Shown here piece after piece: positions 51,591 through 60,142 of a DNA stretch of 64,000 bases (position 1 is the stretch's first letter; every line of letters starts with the position of its first letter). The stretch is from assembly GCF_016518545.1 (NCBI RefSeq), contig NZ_JACVTO010000010.1:142083-206082 (forward strand), given 5' to 3'. The DNA is from Pseudomonas sp. S30 (lineage in GTDB: Bacteria > Pseudomonadota > Gammaproteobacteria > Pseudomonadales > Pseudomonadaceae). The position numbers and the translations under genes are program-made. A model generated the notes under the pieces. The model was given only the letters and a program-made list of their open reading frames with translations. It searched no databases and was not told where the DNA came from.

Positions 51591-52651
51591 ATCGCCCTCC
51601 GTTGTTGCGCGTGCGCCGTTCGAGGCGCGCCGTCTGCCGCGGCGTTCGCGTAGTAGGCCTGGAACCAGGCGACGAAGCGGCCCAGGCCTTCGTCGAGGCC
51701 CACCTGGGGCGTGAAACCGGTGGCGCGGGCCAGGGCGCTGGCGTCGGCGCAGGTGGCCAGCACGTCACCCGGCTGCAAGGGCAGCAGCTCGATCACCGCA
51801 CTGCGCTGCAAGTGCTTTTCCAGCAGCGCCAGGTAGTCGAGCAGCTCCACGGGACGTTGCCCGCCGATGTTGAACAGGCGCCACGGCGCCGGGCTGCTGG
51901 CCGCGTCCGGCGCGAAAGCGTCCCACTGCGCATTGCCGTGGGGCGGCAGGGGCATCAGGCGCACCAGGCTTTCGACGATGTCGTCGATATAGGTGAAGTC
52001 GCGCTGGTGGCGGCCATGATTGAACAGCTGGATCGGCCGCCCCTCGCTGATCGCCCGGGCGAACTGCATCGGCGACATGTCCGGGCGTCCCCAGGGGCCA
52101 TATACGGTGAAGAAACGCAGGCCGCTGCAGGGAATGCCGAACAGGTGGCTGTAGCTGTGGGCCATGGCCTCGTTGGCTTTTTTCGTGGCGGCGTACAGCG
52201 ACAGCGGGTGATCGACGCCATCCTCGACCCTATAGGGTGTGCGCTGGTTGGCGCCGTACACCGAGCTGGACGAGGCGTACAGCAGGTGCTGCACGGGGTG
52301 ACGTCGGCAGCCTTCGAGGATGTTCAGAAAGCCCGCCAGGTTGCTGTCGAGGTAGGCCTGGGGATTTTTCAGCGAGTAGCGCACCCCGGCCTGTGCCGCC
52401 AGGTGCATCACCACGTCGGGGCGCTGCTCGGCAAACAGCCGGGCCACCGCATCACGATCGGCCAGTTGCACACGGTGCAGGTCGAAATCACCGGCCTGCT
52501 GGCACACCCAGTCCACTCGCGCCTGCTTCAGCGCGGGGTCGTAGTAGTCGTTGAAGTTGTCCAGCCCCAGCACCTGATGGCCGTCGCGTAGCAGGCGCAG
52601 GCAGGTGTGGGCGCCGATGAAACCGGCCGCGCCGGTGACCAGGACCTTCAT
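51587..52651 (-). CDS. UDP-glucuronate 4-epimerase-like SDR
   Basis: A 354-residue extended short-chain dehydrogenase. The N-terminal GAAGFIGAHTCLRLLRDGHQVLGLDNFNDYYDPALK is typical of UDP-glucuronate epimerases. YASSSSVYG and LYAATKKANE supply the Ser and Tyr-x3-Lys catalytic residues. With the UDP-glucose dehydrogenase next to it, it would yield UDP-galacturonate for the polymer. Its ATG overlaps the ugd stop (ATGA). Confidence 0.9.
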   Translation of the reverse strand: MKVLVTGAAGFIGAHTCLRLLRDGHQVLGLDNFNDYYDPALKQARVDWVCQQAGDFDLHRVQLADRDAVARLFAEQRPDVVMHLAAQAGVRYSLKNPQAYLDSNLAGFLNILEGCRRHPVQHLLYASSSSVYGANQRTPYRVEDGVDHPLSLYAATKKANEAMAHSYSHLFGIPCSGLRFFTVYGPWGRPDMSPMQFARAISEGRPIQLFNHGRHQRDFTYIDDIVESLVRLMPLPPHGNAQWDAFAPDAASSPAPWRLFNIGGQRPVELLDYLALLEKHLQRSAVIELLPLQPGDVLATCADASALARATGFTPQVGLDEGLGRFVAWFQAYYANAAADGAPRTAHAQQRRAI

Positions 52652-54012
52652 GCTGCACCCATCGGCGCGGCCAGCTGATCCGGGGCGATGTGACGCAGGC
52701 CGATGCCGGTGTAGTGCAGGCCGTGGGCGGCCACTTGCTCGGGGTTGTACAGGTTGCGGCCATCGACGATCACCCGGGCGCGCAGCTTGCTGGCCAGCAG
52801 GGCGAAGTCGACCACCCGGAAGTTCTTCCATTCGGTGCAGATCACCAGGGCATCGGCGTCCTGCAGGGTGTCGTCGCGGGTGGCGCACAGTTGCAGATCG
52901 TCCCGGTAGCCGTACAGGCGCCGGCATTCGTCCATCGCTTCGGGGTCGTAGGCGCGCACCGTGGCGCCGGCGGCCCACAGCGCCTCCATCAGGTAGCGGC
53001 TGGGTGCCTCGCGCATGTCGTCGGTGTTGGGCTTGAAGGCCAGGCCCCACAGCGCGATGGAGGTGCCGGCCAGGCCGCCGAGGCGCTGTTCGAGCTTGGC
53101 GAAGAGGATGCGCCGCTGCCGGTCGTTGACGTCATTGACGCTCTGCAGCAGGCGCAGCGGCATGCCGCTGTGCTCGGCGGTGTGCAGCAGCGCACGGATG
53201 TCCTTGGGGAAGCACGATCCGCCGAAGCCGCAGCCGGGGTAGATGAAGTGGTAGCCGATGCGTGGATCCGAACCGATGCCACGGCGCACCGCCTCGATGT
53301 CGGCGCCCAGGTGCTCGCTGAGGTTGGCCAGCTCGTTCATGAAGCTGATGCGCGTGGCAAGCATGGCGTTGGCCGCGTACTTGGTCAGCTCGGCGCTGCG
53401 GTTGTCCATGAACATCAGCTTTTCATGGTTGCGGCAGAAGGGCGCGTAGAGCTCGGCGAGCTGGCCGTGAGCGATGGGGTCGTGGGTGCCGACGATGATG
53501 CGGTCCGGGCGCATGCAGTCGGCCAGCGCAGTGCCTTCCTTGAGAAACTCGGGGTTGGACACCACACGCACGTTCAGCTGCTCCTTGCCCTGACTGCGCA
53601 GGCACTCGCGGGCCAGTTTCAGCACCTGGTCGGCGGTGCCGACCGGTACCGTGGACTTGACGATCAGGGTGCGGTCGGCAGTCATCAGCTCGGCGATCTG
53701 CCGGGTGACGTCGAGCACATGGCTCAGGTCGGCCGAGCCGTCTTCGTCGGGCGGCGTGCCGACCGCGATGAAGATCAGCTCGGCGTGGCTGACCGCGTCG
53801 CTGGCCTGGGTGCTGAACAGCAGGCGGCCGTCGCGGGTGTTGTCCTCCAGCAGATCTGCAAGACCGGGCTCGCTGATCGGCGGTACACCCTGGCGCAGCT
53901 GGTTGATCTTGTGGGCATCGACGTCCACGCACAGCACCCGGTGGCCTACGTCGGCCAGCGCCGCCGCTTGTACCAGGCCCACGTAACCTGTGCCAAAAAC
54001 GCTCACGTCCAT
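52648..54012 (-). CDS. UDP-glucose 6-dehydrogenase
   Basis: A 454-residue enzyme: NAD-binding VFGTGYVGLVQAAALADVGH at the N-terminus, KSTVPVGTA, NPEFLKEGTAL and the catalytic cysteine in YPGCGFGGSCFPKD; GLAFKPNTDDMREAPS belongs to the UDP-binding end. It oxidises UDP-glucose twice to UDP-glucuronate. It is the first gene of the exopolysaccharide operon. The ATG at 54012 has GGAAG upstream. The chosen start removes an upstream stretch that lacks NAD-fold sequence. Confidence 0.95.
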   Translation of the reverse strand: MDVSVFGTGYVGLVQAAALADVGHRVLCVDVDAHKINQLRQGVPPISEPGLADLLEDNTRDGRLLFSTQASDAVSHAELIFIAVGTPPDEDGSADLSHVLDVTRQIAELMTADRTLIVKSTVPVGTADQVLKLARECLRSQGKEQLNVRVVSNPEFLKEGTALADCMRPDRIIVGTHDPIAHGQLAELYAPFCRNHEKLMFMDNRSAELTKYAANAMLATRISFMNELANLSEHLGADIEAVRRGIGSDPRIGYHFIYPGCGFGGSCFPKDIRALLHTAEHSGMPLRLLQSVNDVNDRQRRILFAKLEQRLGGLAGTSIALWGLAFKPNTDDMREAPSRYLMEALWAAGATVRAYDPEAMDECRRLYGYRDDLQLCATRDDTLQDADALVICTEWKNFRVVDFALLASKLRARVIVDGRNLYNPEQVAAHGLHYTGIGLRHIAPDQLAAPMGAA

Positions 54013-54060
54013 GTCGGCTTCCCTCATGAAATCGAGTAAGGGGGATAACAGTGTGTTGTC

Positions 54061-54091
54061 GGTATAGCGCACCCTAACAGATAATCGTCAA
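54061..54091 (-). promoter_or_regulatory. Possible sigma-70 promoter of the exopolysaccharide operon
   Basis: On the minus strand TTGACG (54086-54091) is separated by 19 bases from TATACC (54061-54066). The -35 matches 5 of 6, the -10 4 of 6, but the spacer is longer than the usual 17. If used, the leader before ugd would be about 40 bases. Confidence 0.4.
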
Positions 54092-54160
54092 AGTAATGGC
54101 ATGTTTCGTCCAACTTACAGTGCCTAATGACAAGGCCACTTGCCACTAAGCCCATGACTG

Positions 54161-54174
54161 GCGCAGCTTTGCGC
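54161..54174. repeat. Small hairpin in the sulfatase-ugd control region
   Basis: GCGCA-GCTT-TGCGC, a 5-bp stem within the 380-bp gene-free region 54013-54392. The region is AT-richer than its surroundings and holds this hairpin, the promoter candidates and a FleQ-box-like site; no small reading frame there looks real. Confidence 0.3.
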
Positions 54175-54294
54175 TGAAATCAGGCTTTTTTCAGGTGAAA
54201 CGTTTAGCCGATGAACGGTTGAAAGCCGCATGGATAAAGGGGTTCGTCGATAGACTGGAAAAATTCACCGACGTTTTCAAAGCCGGAATATGGC

Positions 54295-54308
54295 GTCATT
54301 AAACCGAC
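54295..54308. promoter_or_regulatory. FleQ-box-like site between ugd and the sulfatase-like gene
   Basis: GTCATTAAACCGAC matches the FleQ consensus GTCANTAAATTGAC at 11 of the 13 fixed positions. A further AAATTGAC half-site follows at 54312-54319. FleQ with c-di-GMP controls exopolysaccharide genes in pseudomonads. The site is 85 bp ahead of the sulfatase-like gene and about 280 bp from ugd. Confidence 0.45.
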
Positions 54309-54326
54309 GGGAAATTGACTTTTTCA

Positions 54327-54346
54327 TGTTGAGATTTGTTTCAACA
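54327..54346. repeat. Inverted repeat in the leader of the sulfatase-like gene
   Basis: TGTTGA, eight bases, TCAACA: a perfect 6-bp dyad 47 bp ahead of the start codon. It could be an operator or an RNA hairpin. Confidence 0.35.
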
Positions 54347-54392
54347 ATGCTACGGTTGCTTCAATCTCTTCCTCATCGGAGCCTTCCCGACC

Positions 54393-56057
54393 ATGCGTGG
54401 CTGGATCAAATCGGGCCTGTTGCTGGCCTACCTGGCAAGCTTTCACGGCTATTACTTCGAGCGCATCCAGGCTCTCGGGCTCGGTCTGCCGTTGCTGCTC
54501 TACCTGGGCCTGGCCAGTGGACTCGCAGTCGCGCTGCTGCTGGCTGCCTGGATACGGCCGGGCTGGCTACGCTGGCCGCTGGCGCTGGCCTTCGCGGTGG
54601 GCGGGCTGTTCTTCGATGCCTACCTGCGCATCACCGATTCCTACCTGACTTACAGCGCATTCGTGTCGATGGTCTATGCCGGCGGATTCGTTCACGAGGC
54701 ATTCCAGCAGTACCACCAGGCGATCATGCTGGCCGCTGCCAGCGCGACGCTGCCGCTAGTGGGCATCGGCCTGCGGCCGGGTCCCGCGCCCCGTATGCCG
54801 GGATGGTTGCCGCTGGCGGCACCGCTGCTGGGCCTGGCCTTGCTGGTCGGCATGTTGTTCGTGCGGGCCGGCGAGGGCGCTCGGGGGCTGCCGGTGATGT
54901 ACACGCCGCTGGCCTACCTGAGCCTGTTCGGCTATGAGGCGCTGCAGGATCGGGTCGGGCCGCGCGAGCCGGTGAAACTGACGCAGTCGGCTGCGCCGCT
55001 GGCCCGTGACATCGTGCTGGTGATCGACGAGAGCATCTCGGGCAACTACCTGGACCTGAACACGCCCGCGGGCGTCACCAGCCAGTTGCTGCTACCTCAC
55101 CCAGGGGTGGACGTGGTCAACTTCGGCTACGCCGCGTCGGTCGCCAACTGCAGCGCCGACACCAACGTGACCTTGCGCTACGGCGGCACACGTGAGGACT
55201 ACCAGCGAATGAACTCGACGCTGCCGTCGATCTGGCAGTACGCCAAGCGTGCAGGCCTGGGCACGGTGTACCTCGATGCCCAGCGCACTGGTGGCAACCT
55301 GCAGAACCTGATGACCGAGACGGAAAAGCAGGACATAGACCACTTCATCCAGTTCAACGCCAGCGCGGTGGTGGACCGCGACATGGCGGCGCTGCAACGG
55401 CTGGTCGAGCTGCTCGGCGATGGCCAGCCACAGCTGATCGTGATCAACAAGCTCGGCGCGCATTTCCCCGTGCACGACAAGTACCCCGATGCCTTCATGA
55501 CTTACCGCCCAGCCTTGCCGCGCGGACGCTTCCAGGACGTGGCCGACACCGGTTCGCGCGAGGGTTTCGATGGCAGCGTCCAGGCCTGGACGCTGTACCG
55601 CAACGCCTACCGCAATACCCTCGCCTGGAACGTCGGCGAGTTCTTCCGCCGCCTGTTCGCCGAAGCCGACCTCAGCCAGGCCGTGGTGATCTACACCTCC
55701 GATCACGGCCAGGACCTGCACGAGCGTGGCAATGCCGGGCTGAACACCCATTGCGACAGCGATCCGGTGATGGAGGAGGGCCTGGTGCCGCTGGTGGTGA
55801 TCCAGGGGCAGGGCGTGAAGGGGCTGGACTGGCAGGCGCACCTGGCGCAGAACCGCAATGCCTCCAGCCACTACAACATTTTCCCCACCCTGCTGAAGTT
55901 GATGGGTTACGACAGCACGCAAGTGGCGGCGCTGTACGGGCCTGCACTGGATCAGCCGACCCAGGATCCGTTCACCTTCAACGTGCGGTTCAATGCGCGG
56001 CTGGGGGCCAAGCCGGACTTCCGGCACATCGACCTGAGTCGGATCGTGGTGCCCTAG
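54393..56057 (+). CDS. Membrane sulfatase / phosphoethanolamine-transferase-like protein
   Basis: A 554-residue protein with about five N-terminal membrane helices (to about residue 190) and a periplasmic alkaline-phosphatase-superfamily domain. DIVLVIDESISGNYLDLN gives the metal-binding Asp/Glu and a Ser nucleophile candidate; VVIYTSDHGQDLHERG and THCDSD give the later Asp-His and His ligands. The layout is that of EptA/LtaS-type enzymes, which move phosphoethanolamine or phosphoglycerol. It is divergent from the exopolysaccharide operon and may decorate the polymer or lipid A; this is inference from position. The start is chosen by the first helix; the ribosome site is distant (GGAG, 12 bases). 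Confidence 0.8.
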   Translation: MRGWIKSGLLLAYLASFHGYYFERIQALGLGLPLLLYLGLASGLAVALLLAAWIRPGWLRWPLALAFAVGGLFFDAYLRITDSYLTYSAFVSMVYAGGFVHEAFQQYHQAIMLAAASATLPLVGIGLRPGPAPRMPGWLPLAAPLLGLALLVGMLFVRAGEGARGLPVMYTPLAYLSLFGYEALQDRVGPREPVKLTQSAAPLARDIVLVIDESISGNYLDLNTPAGVTSQLLLPHPGVDVVNFGYAASVANCSADTNVTLRYGGTREDYQRMNSTLPSIWQYAKRAGLGTVYLDAQRTGGNLQNLMTETEKQDIDHFIQFNASAVVDRDMAALQRLVELLGDGQPQLIVINKLGAHFPVHDKYPDAFMTYRPALPRGRFQDVADTGSREGFDGSVQAWTLYRNAYRNTLAWNVGEFFRRLFAEADLSQAVVIYTSDHGQDLHERGNAGLNTHCDSDPVMEEGLVPLVVIQGQGVKGLDWQAHLAQNRNASSHYNIFPTLLKLMGYDSTQVAALYGPALDQPTQDPFTFNVRFNARLGAKPDFRHIDLSRIVVP

Positions 56058-56154
56058 AGGGTCGTGATGGGCATGGCAGCGGTGCCTGGACCGGACACCA
56101 CCGCCCATGGCGGACCGGTCGTCGCGTCGACCAGCCCCCATGGCGCAGCGACGG

Positions 56155-57474
56155 CTACAGCGAGGTCTTGCCGGCGCTGCGCGATACGCGCAGGGCCACC
56201 AGGCTGCCCACCACGATCAGGCCGGCCAGCGAATACAGCGCTGCATCGGTCGAGCCGGTCTGGTCCTTGATGAAGCCCACCAGGTAGGGGCTGAGAAAGC
56301 CCGCCATCTGCCCCACCGAGTTGATGATCGCCAGGCCCGCCACGGCGGCGCTGGCGCTGAGCAGGGCGGTGGGCATCGGCCAGAACATCGGCAGGCCGGT
56401 CAGTGCGCCCATGGTGGCGATGGACAGGCCGAGCAAGGCCAGGGTCGGATTGCCGGCGAAGTTCACCGCGATCAGCAGCCCCACAGCGCCCATCAGCATC
56501 GGCACCACCAGGTGCCAGCGCCGCTCGTTGCGCAGGTCCGCCGAGCGGCCCACGAGGATCATGAACACCCCGGCCAGCAGGTACGGAATCGCGCTCAGCC
56601 AGCCGATCAGCAACGGGCTGTCGAAGCCCAGGCTCTTGATGATCGAGGGCAGCCAGAAATTGATCGCATAAACCCCGCTCTGGATACAGAAGTAAACGAA
56701 GCCGAAGGTCCAGATCAAGGGGTTGGTGAGCACCGCCAGCACGCTGTCGCCGGTGGTGGACGGTTTGCCCGCGGCATCGGCGGCCAGGTCGTTGGCGATC
56801 AGCTGGCGCTGCGCGTCGCTGAGCCAGGGCGCCTTGTGGTAGCCGTCGCTGAGCAGGAACGCTGCCAGGATGCCGAGCGCCACGGTCGGCACACCCTGGA
56901 TCAGGAACATCCACTGCCAGCCGGCCAGGCCGTGCTGGCCAGCCGCGAAATGATCGAGGATCCAGCCGGAGAAGGGTCCACCGAGCAGCCCCGACACCGG
57001 GATCGCCGACATGAACAAGGCCATGATGCGGCCACGGCGGTCCGCCGGGAACCAGCGCGACAGGTACAGCACCACGCCCGGGAAGAACCCGGCCTCGGCG
57101 GCGCCGGTGAACAGCCGCAGCACGTAGAACTCCATGGGCGTGGTGACGAACAGCAGACAGGTCGACAGGCTGCCCCAGGCGATCATCATCACCGCGATCC
57201 AGCGCCGTGGGCCGAAGCGGTTGAGCGCCAGGTTGCTCGGCAGCCCGCACAACACGTAGCCGATGAAGAAGATGCCTGCGCCCAGGCCGTAGATGGTCTC
57301 GCTGAACTTCAGCGCATCGAGCATCTGCAGCTTGGCGAAGCCGACGTTGACGCGGTCCAGGTAGTTGAACAGGTAGCAGATGAAGATGAATGGGATCAGT
57401 CGCAGGGTGATGCGCCGGTACAGGGCGTCGCGGCTGGGGTCGTGGCCTTGGTCAGGGGCAGGGCTGTGTGCCAT
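56155..57474 (-). CDS. ACS-family MFS permease, sugar-acid type
   Basis: A 439-residue anion:cation symporter with 12 helices. The family start RLIPFIFICYLFNYLDRVNVGFAKLQM is clear, followed by GYVLCGLPSNLALNRFGPRRWIAVMMIAWG and EAGFFPGVVLYLSRWFPADRRGR. Relatives take up glucarate, galactarate, tartrate or phthalate. The divergent CdaR-type regulator and the glycerate kinase downstream favour a sugar acid such as glucarate or glycerate. A dyad that may be the regulator's site lies between the two genes. Confidence 0.88.
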   Translation of the reverse strand: MAHSPAPDQGHDPSRDALYRRITLRLIPFIFICYLFNYLDRVNVGFAKLQMLDALKFSETIYGLGAGIFFIGYVLCGLPSNLALNRFGPRRWIAVMMIAWGSLSTCLLFVTTPMEFYVLRLFTGAAEAGFFPGVVLYLSRWFPADRRGRIMALFMSAIPVSGLLGGPFSGWILDHFAAGQHGLAGWQWMFLIQGVPTVALGILAAFLLSDGYHKAPWLSDAQRQLIANDLAADAAGKPSTTGDSVLAVLTNPLIWTFGFVYFCIQSGVYAINFWLPSIIKSLGFDSPLLIGWLSAIPYLLAGVFMILVGRSADLRNERRWHLVVPMLMGAVGLLIAVNFAGNPTLALLGLSIATMGALTGLPMFWPMPTALLSASAAVAGLAIINSVGQMAGFLSPYLVGFIKDQTGSTDAALYSLAGLIVVGSLVALRVSRSAGKTSL

Positions 57475-57564
57475 GATGAAGTTCTCTGTTGTTATGATGA
57501 TCACCGCGGCGCCTGTTCCGGCGCTCGCCCGAACGAGTCTCGGCGAGCCGGGCGCTGCTGTCTT

Positions 57565-57578
57565 TGTGCGTCTGCACA
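57565..57578. promoter_or_regulatory. Dyad between permease and CdaR-type regulator
   Basis: TGTGC-GTCT-GCACA, a perfect 5-bp inverted repeat in the 161-bp divergent gap, 57 bp ahead of the regulator gene. It is a candidate operator for both genes. Confidence 0.4.
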
Positions 57579-57635
57579 GCGCGGGGCGCTCGCCACTGTG
57601 CCACGGAACGAAGCCTGCCACTGCAAGGAACCCCC

Positions 57636-58733
57636 ATGTTCGAACTTGACCACGACCTGGCCCAGGACATCGTCGACCGGGCGATGGCGATCCTGCCTTG
57701 CAACGTCAATGTCATGGACAGCCAGGGCCTGATCCTGGGCAGCGGCGAGCCGGAGCGCATCAATACCCGCCATGAAGGTGCGCAACTGGTGCTGGCCAAC
57801 GGGCGCATCGTCGAGCTCGACAGCGAGGCGGCCAAGTGCCTGAAGGGCGTGCAACCGGGCGTCAACCTGCCGCTGATGCTCGACCAGCGACTGATCGGCG
57901 TGCTCGGCCTGACGGGCGATCCGCAGCTGTTGCGCACCTACGGCGAACTGCTGCGCATGACCGCCGAGATGCTCCTGGCCCAGCGGCACCAGCAGGTCCA
58001 GCAACAGTGGCGACGTCAGCGCTGCGACGACCTGCTGGCCTTGCTGCTGGGCGGCAGCGGTGAATCGCCGCGGCTGGTGGACGAAGCCCGGCAACTGGGC
58101 CTGAAACCGCAACTGGCGAGAATCCCCTGCTTGTTCGAGCTGGCGTCCGGGCCGCCTGCCGAAGCGCTGTCGGCCTGGCTGGGCGATCGCTACCCGGACA
58201 GCTGGTGCGTGAGCCCGGCGCGGCAATCGCTGCTGTGGTGCCGGCCTGCCAGCGTGGCGCTCGACGAAACGCGCCTGCTCGAGCGCCTGCAGCGCCAGGG
58301 TTGGCAGGTCCAGCGCCTGGCCATCGGTGCGCCGGCGCCCAGCGTCGAACAATTGCGCCGCGGCTACCGACGGGTTCGTGACCTGTTGGCCTACGGTCGC
58401 GAAGTGGTGCCGGACGAGCCTGCGCTGAACCTGGCACGTTACCGGCTGCCGGTGCTGCTGTGGCGTCACCGCCACGACGATGCCCTGGACGAGTTGCTCG
58501 AGCCGTTGCAGCGGCTGATCGCCAAGGACGCCAGCGGACAATTGCTGCTGACCCTGCGCACCTGGTGCGCCCACGATGGACAGAGTCAGGCCTGCGCCGA
58601 TGCGTTGGGCATTCACCGCAACAGCCTGCGCTATCGCCTCGAACGCATCGCCGAACTGGGTGAAGTGGACCCCCTGCGCCTGGAAGGTCTGCTCAGTCTC
58701 TATCTGGGGCTGCAATTGCTGCCGGCCTCCTAG
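57636..58733 (+). CDS. CdaR-type sugar-diacid regulator
   Basis: A 365-residue activator. The N-terminal sugar-diacid recognition domain begins ELDHDLAQDIVDRAMAILPCNVNVMDSQGLILGSGEPERI; the C-terminal PucR-type helix-turn-helix is CADALGIHRNSLRYRLERIAELGEVDP. E. coli CdaR activates glucarate, galactarate and glycerate genes. AAGGA precedes the ATG at 57636. The stop codon TAG is formed by the CTAG end of MITE copy 2, so the insertion set, or kept, the end of the protein (LLPAS). Confidence 0.9.
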   Translation: MFELDHDLAQDIVDRAMAILPCNVNVMDSQGLILGSGEPERINTRHEGAQLVLANGRIVELDSEAAKCLKGVQPGVNLPLMLDQRLIGVLGLTGDPQLLRTYGELLRMTAEMLLAQRHQQVQQQWRRQRCDDLLALLLGGSGESPRLVDEARQLGLKPQLARIPCLFELASGPPAEALSAWLGDRYPDSWCVSPARQSLLWCRPASVALDETRLLERLQRQGWQVQRLAIGAPAPSVEQLRRGYRRVRDLLAYGREVVPDEPALNLARYRLPVLLWRHRHDDALDELLEPLQRLIAKDASGQLLLTLRTWCAHDGQSQACADALGIHRNSLRYRLERIAELGEVDPLRLEGLLSLYLGLQLLPAS

Positions 58734-58853
58734 TGTGGTGTATCACAAGTAAAGGCTATGAATGCCGGCGCTTTTCATGCTCATGGGGCGCCTTGCCTGA
58801 GCATGAAAAACACTCGGCCTTCATCAGCGCCACTTGTGAAACACCCCACTAGG
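58730..58853. repeat. MITE-like inverted-repeat element, copy 2 (124 bp, shortened)
   Basis: It begins CTAGTGTGGTGTATCACAAG and ends with a similar inverted end (CACTTGTGAAACACCCCACTAG). It lies opposite to copy 1 and lacks about 40 bp of that copy's middle; the junction reads GGGGCGCCTTGCC. The two arms can fold into one long hairpin, which would end transcription between the regulator and the glycerate kinase genes. Confidence 0.85.
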
Positions 58854-58969
58854 CGCTGGCGAGGTCACGGGCGTTTGCCCAAACCCGGGCGCCTGCGGTT
58901 GTGCATCGGACAGAGGCTGGCCGCCGGCGTAGCTGTCAGCATGCCGTGCAACAGGACAGGAGAATCCCC

Positions 58970-60112
58970 ATGAAGATCGTCATCGCCCCCGACTCGTTCA
59001 AGGACAGCCTCGATGCGGCCGGCGTCGCCCGCGCCATCAGCGCCGGACTGGCCAAGGTCTGGCCGCAGGCAGAGCGTGTCGAATGCCCGATGGCCGACGG
59101 CGGCGAGGGCACCCTGGAGGCGATCGTCGCGGCCACCCAGGGCGAGCTGCGCCGCCAGGTGGTGCGAGGTCCGTTGGGCGCGCCGGTCGAGGCCAATTGG
59201 GGCTGGTTGGCGCACGAACGCACGGCGGTCATCGAGATGGCCCAGGCCAGTGGCATCCAGTGCATTCCCAGCGCCGAGCGCGACGCCTGCCGCAGCAGCA
59301 CCTGGGGCACCGGTGAACTGATCGCCTCGGCGCTGGCGGCGGGCGCGCGGCGCATCGTCCTGGCCATTGGCGGCAGCGCCACCAACGACGCTGGCAGCGG
59401 TATGCTGCGGGCGCTGGGCCTGCGTCTGCTCGATAGCCAGGGCCAGGCGCTGGAGGAGGGCGGTCTGGCCTTGTCGCGCCTAGCGCGCATCGATGCCAGC
59501 GACCTGGACCCACGCCTGAGCGAAGTGCGGGTCGAAGTGGCCGCCGATGTCGACAATCCGCTGTGCGGCCCTAACGGTGCTTCGGCCGTGTTCGGTCCGC
59601 AGAAAGGTGCGTCGCCCGAACAGGTGGAGGCGTTGGACCATGCCCTGGGACATTTCGCCGACCACTGCGCGCACCTGCTGGATGAAGACGTGCGCGATTT
59701 CCCCGGTTGTGGCGCAGCCGGTGGCATGGGCTTCGCCGCCAAGGCGTTCATGGGCGCCCAGTTCCGTCCCGGGGTCGAGGTGGTCGCCGAGCTGGCCGGG
59801 CTGGAGACGCTGATGCAGGGCGCGGACCTGGTGATCACCGGCGAAGGCCGCTTCGACGCCCAGACGCTGCGCGGCAAGACGCCGCTGGGGGTAGCGCGCA
59901 TCGCCCAGCGCCACGCGGTGCCGGTGGTGGTGATCGCCGGCACGCTGGGCGAGGGCTTCGAGACGCTGTACAGCCATGGCATCGATGCCGCCTTCGCCCT
60001 GGCCAGCGGCCCCACCAGCCTGGAACGCGCCTGCAGCGAGGCGCCGGCGCTGCTGCAGGCGCGCGCCGAGGCCATCGCGCGCCTGTGGCAGGTGGCGCAG
60101 GCCCGCCGCTGA
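58970..60112 (+). CDS. Glycerate kinase, GarK/GlxK family
   Basis: A 380-residue enzyme that phosphorylates D-glycerate. MKIVIAPDSFKDSLDAAGVARAI opens the protein; PMADGGEGTLEAI, GSATNDAGSGML, GASAVFGPQKGA and GAAGGMGFAAKAF are the family motifs, and TGEGRFDAQTLRGKTP the nucleotide part. It would take glycerate from glucarate or glyoxylate breakdown into glycolysis. AGGAG lies seven bases upstream. MITE copy 2 separates it from the regulator, so it needs its own promoter or read-through. Confidence 0.93.
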   Translation: MKIVIAPDSFKDSLDAAGVARAISAGLAKVWPQAERVECPMADGGEGTLEAIVAATQGELRRQVVRGPLGAPVEANWGWLAHERTAVIEMAQASGIQCIPSAERDACRSSTWGTGELIASALAAGARRIVLAIGGSATNDAGSGMLRALGLRLLDSQGQALEEGGLALSRLARIDASDLDPRLSEVRVEVAADVDNPLCGPNGASAVFGPQKGASPEQVEALDHALGHFADHCAHLLDEDVRDFPGCGAAGGMGFAAKAFMGAQFRPGVEVVAELAGLETLMQGADLVITGEGRFDAQTLRGKTPLGVARIAQRHAVPVVVIAGTLGEGFETLYSHGIDAAFALASGPTSLERACSEAPALLQARAEAIARLWQVAQARR

Positions 60113-60142
60113 GCGTCCCGGCCGCTGCGCGCGCCGCTGGCC

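Noticed and set aside
54347..54362. Sigma-54 promoter ahead of the sulfatase-like gene
   Set aside because: The GG and GC dinucleotides are not at the required ten-base spacing.
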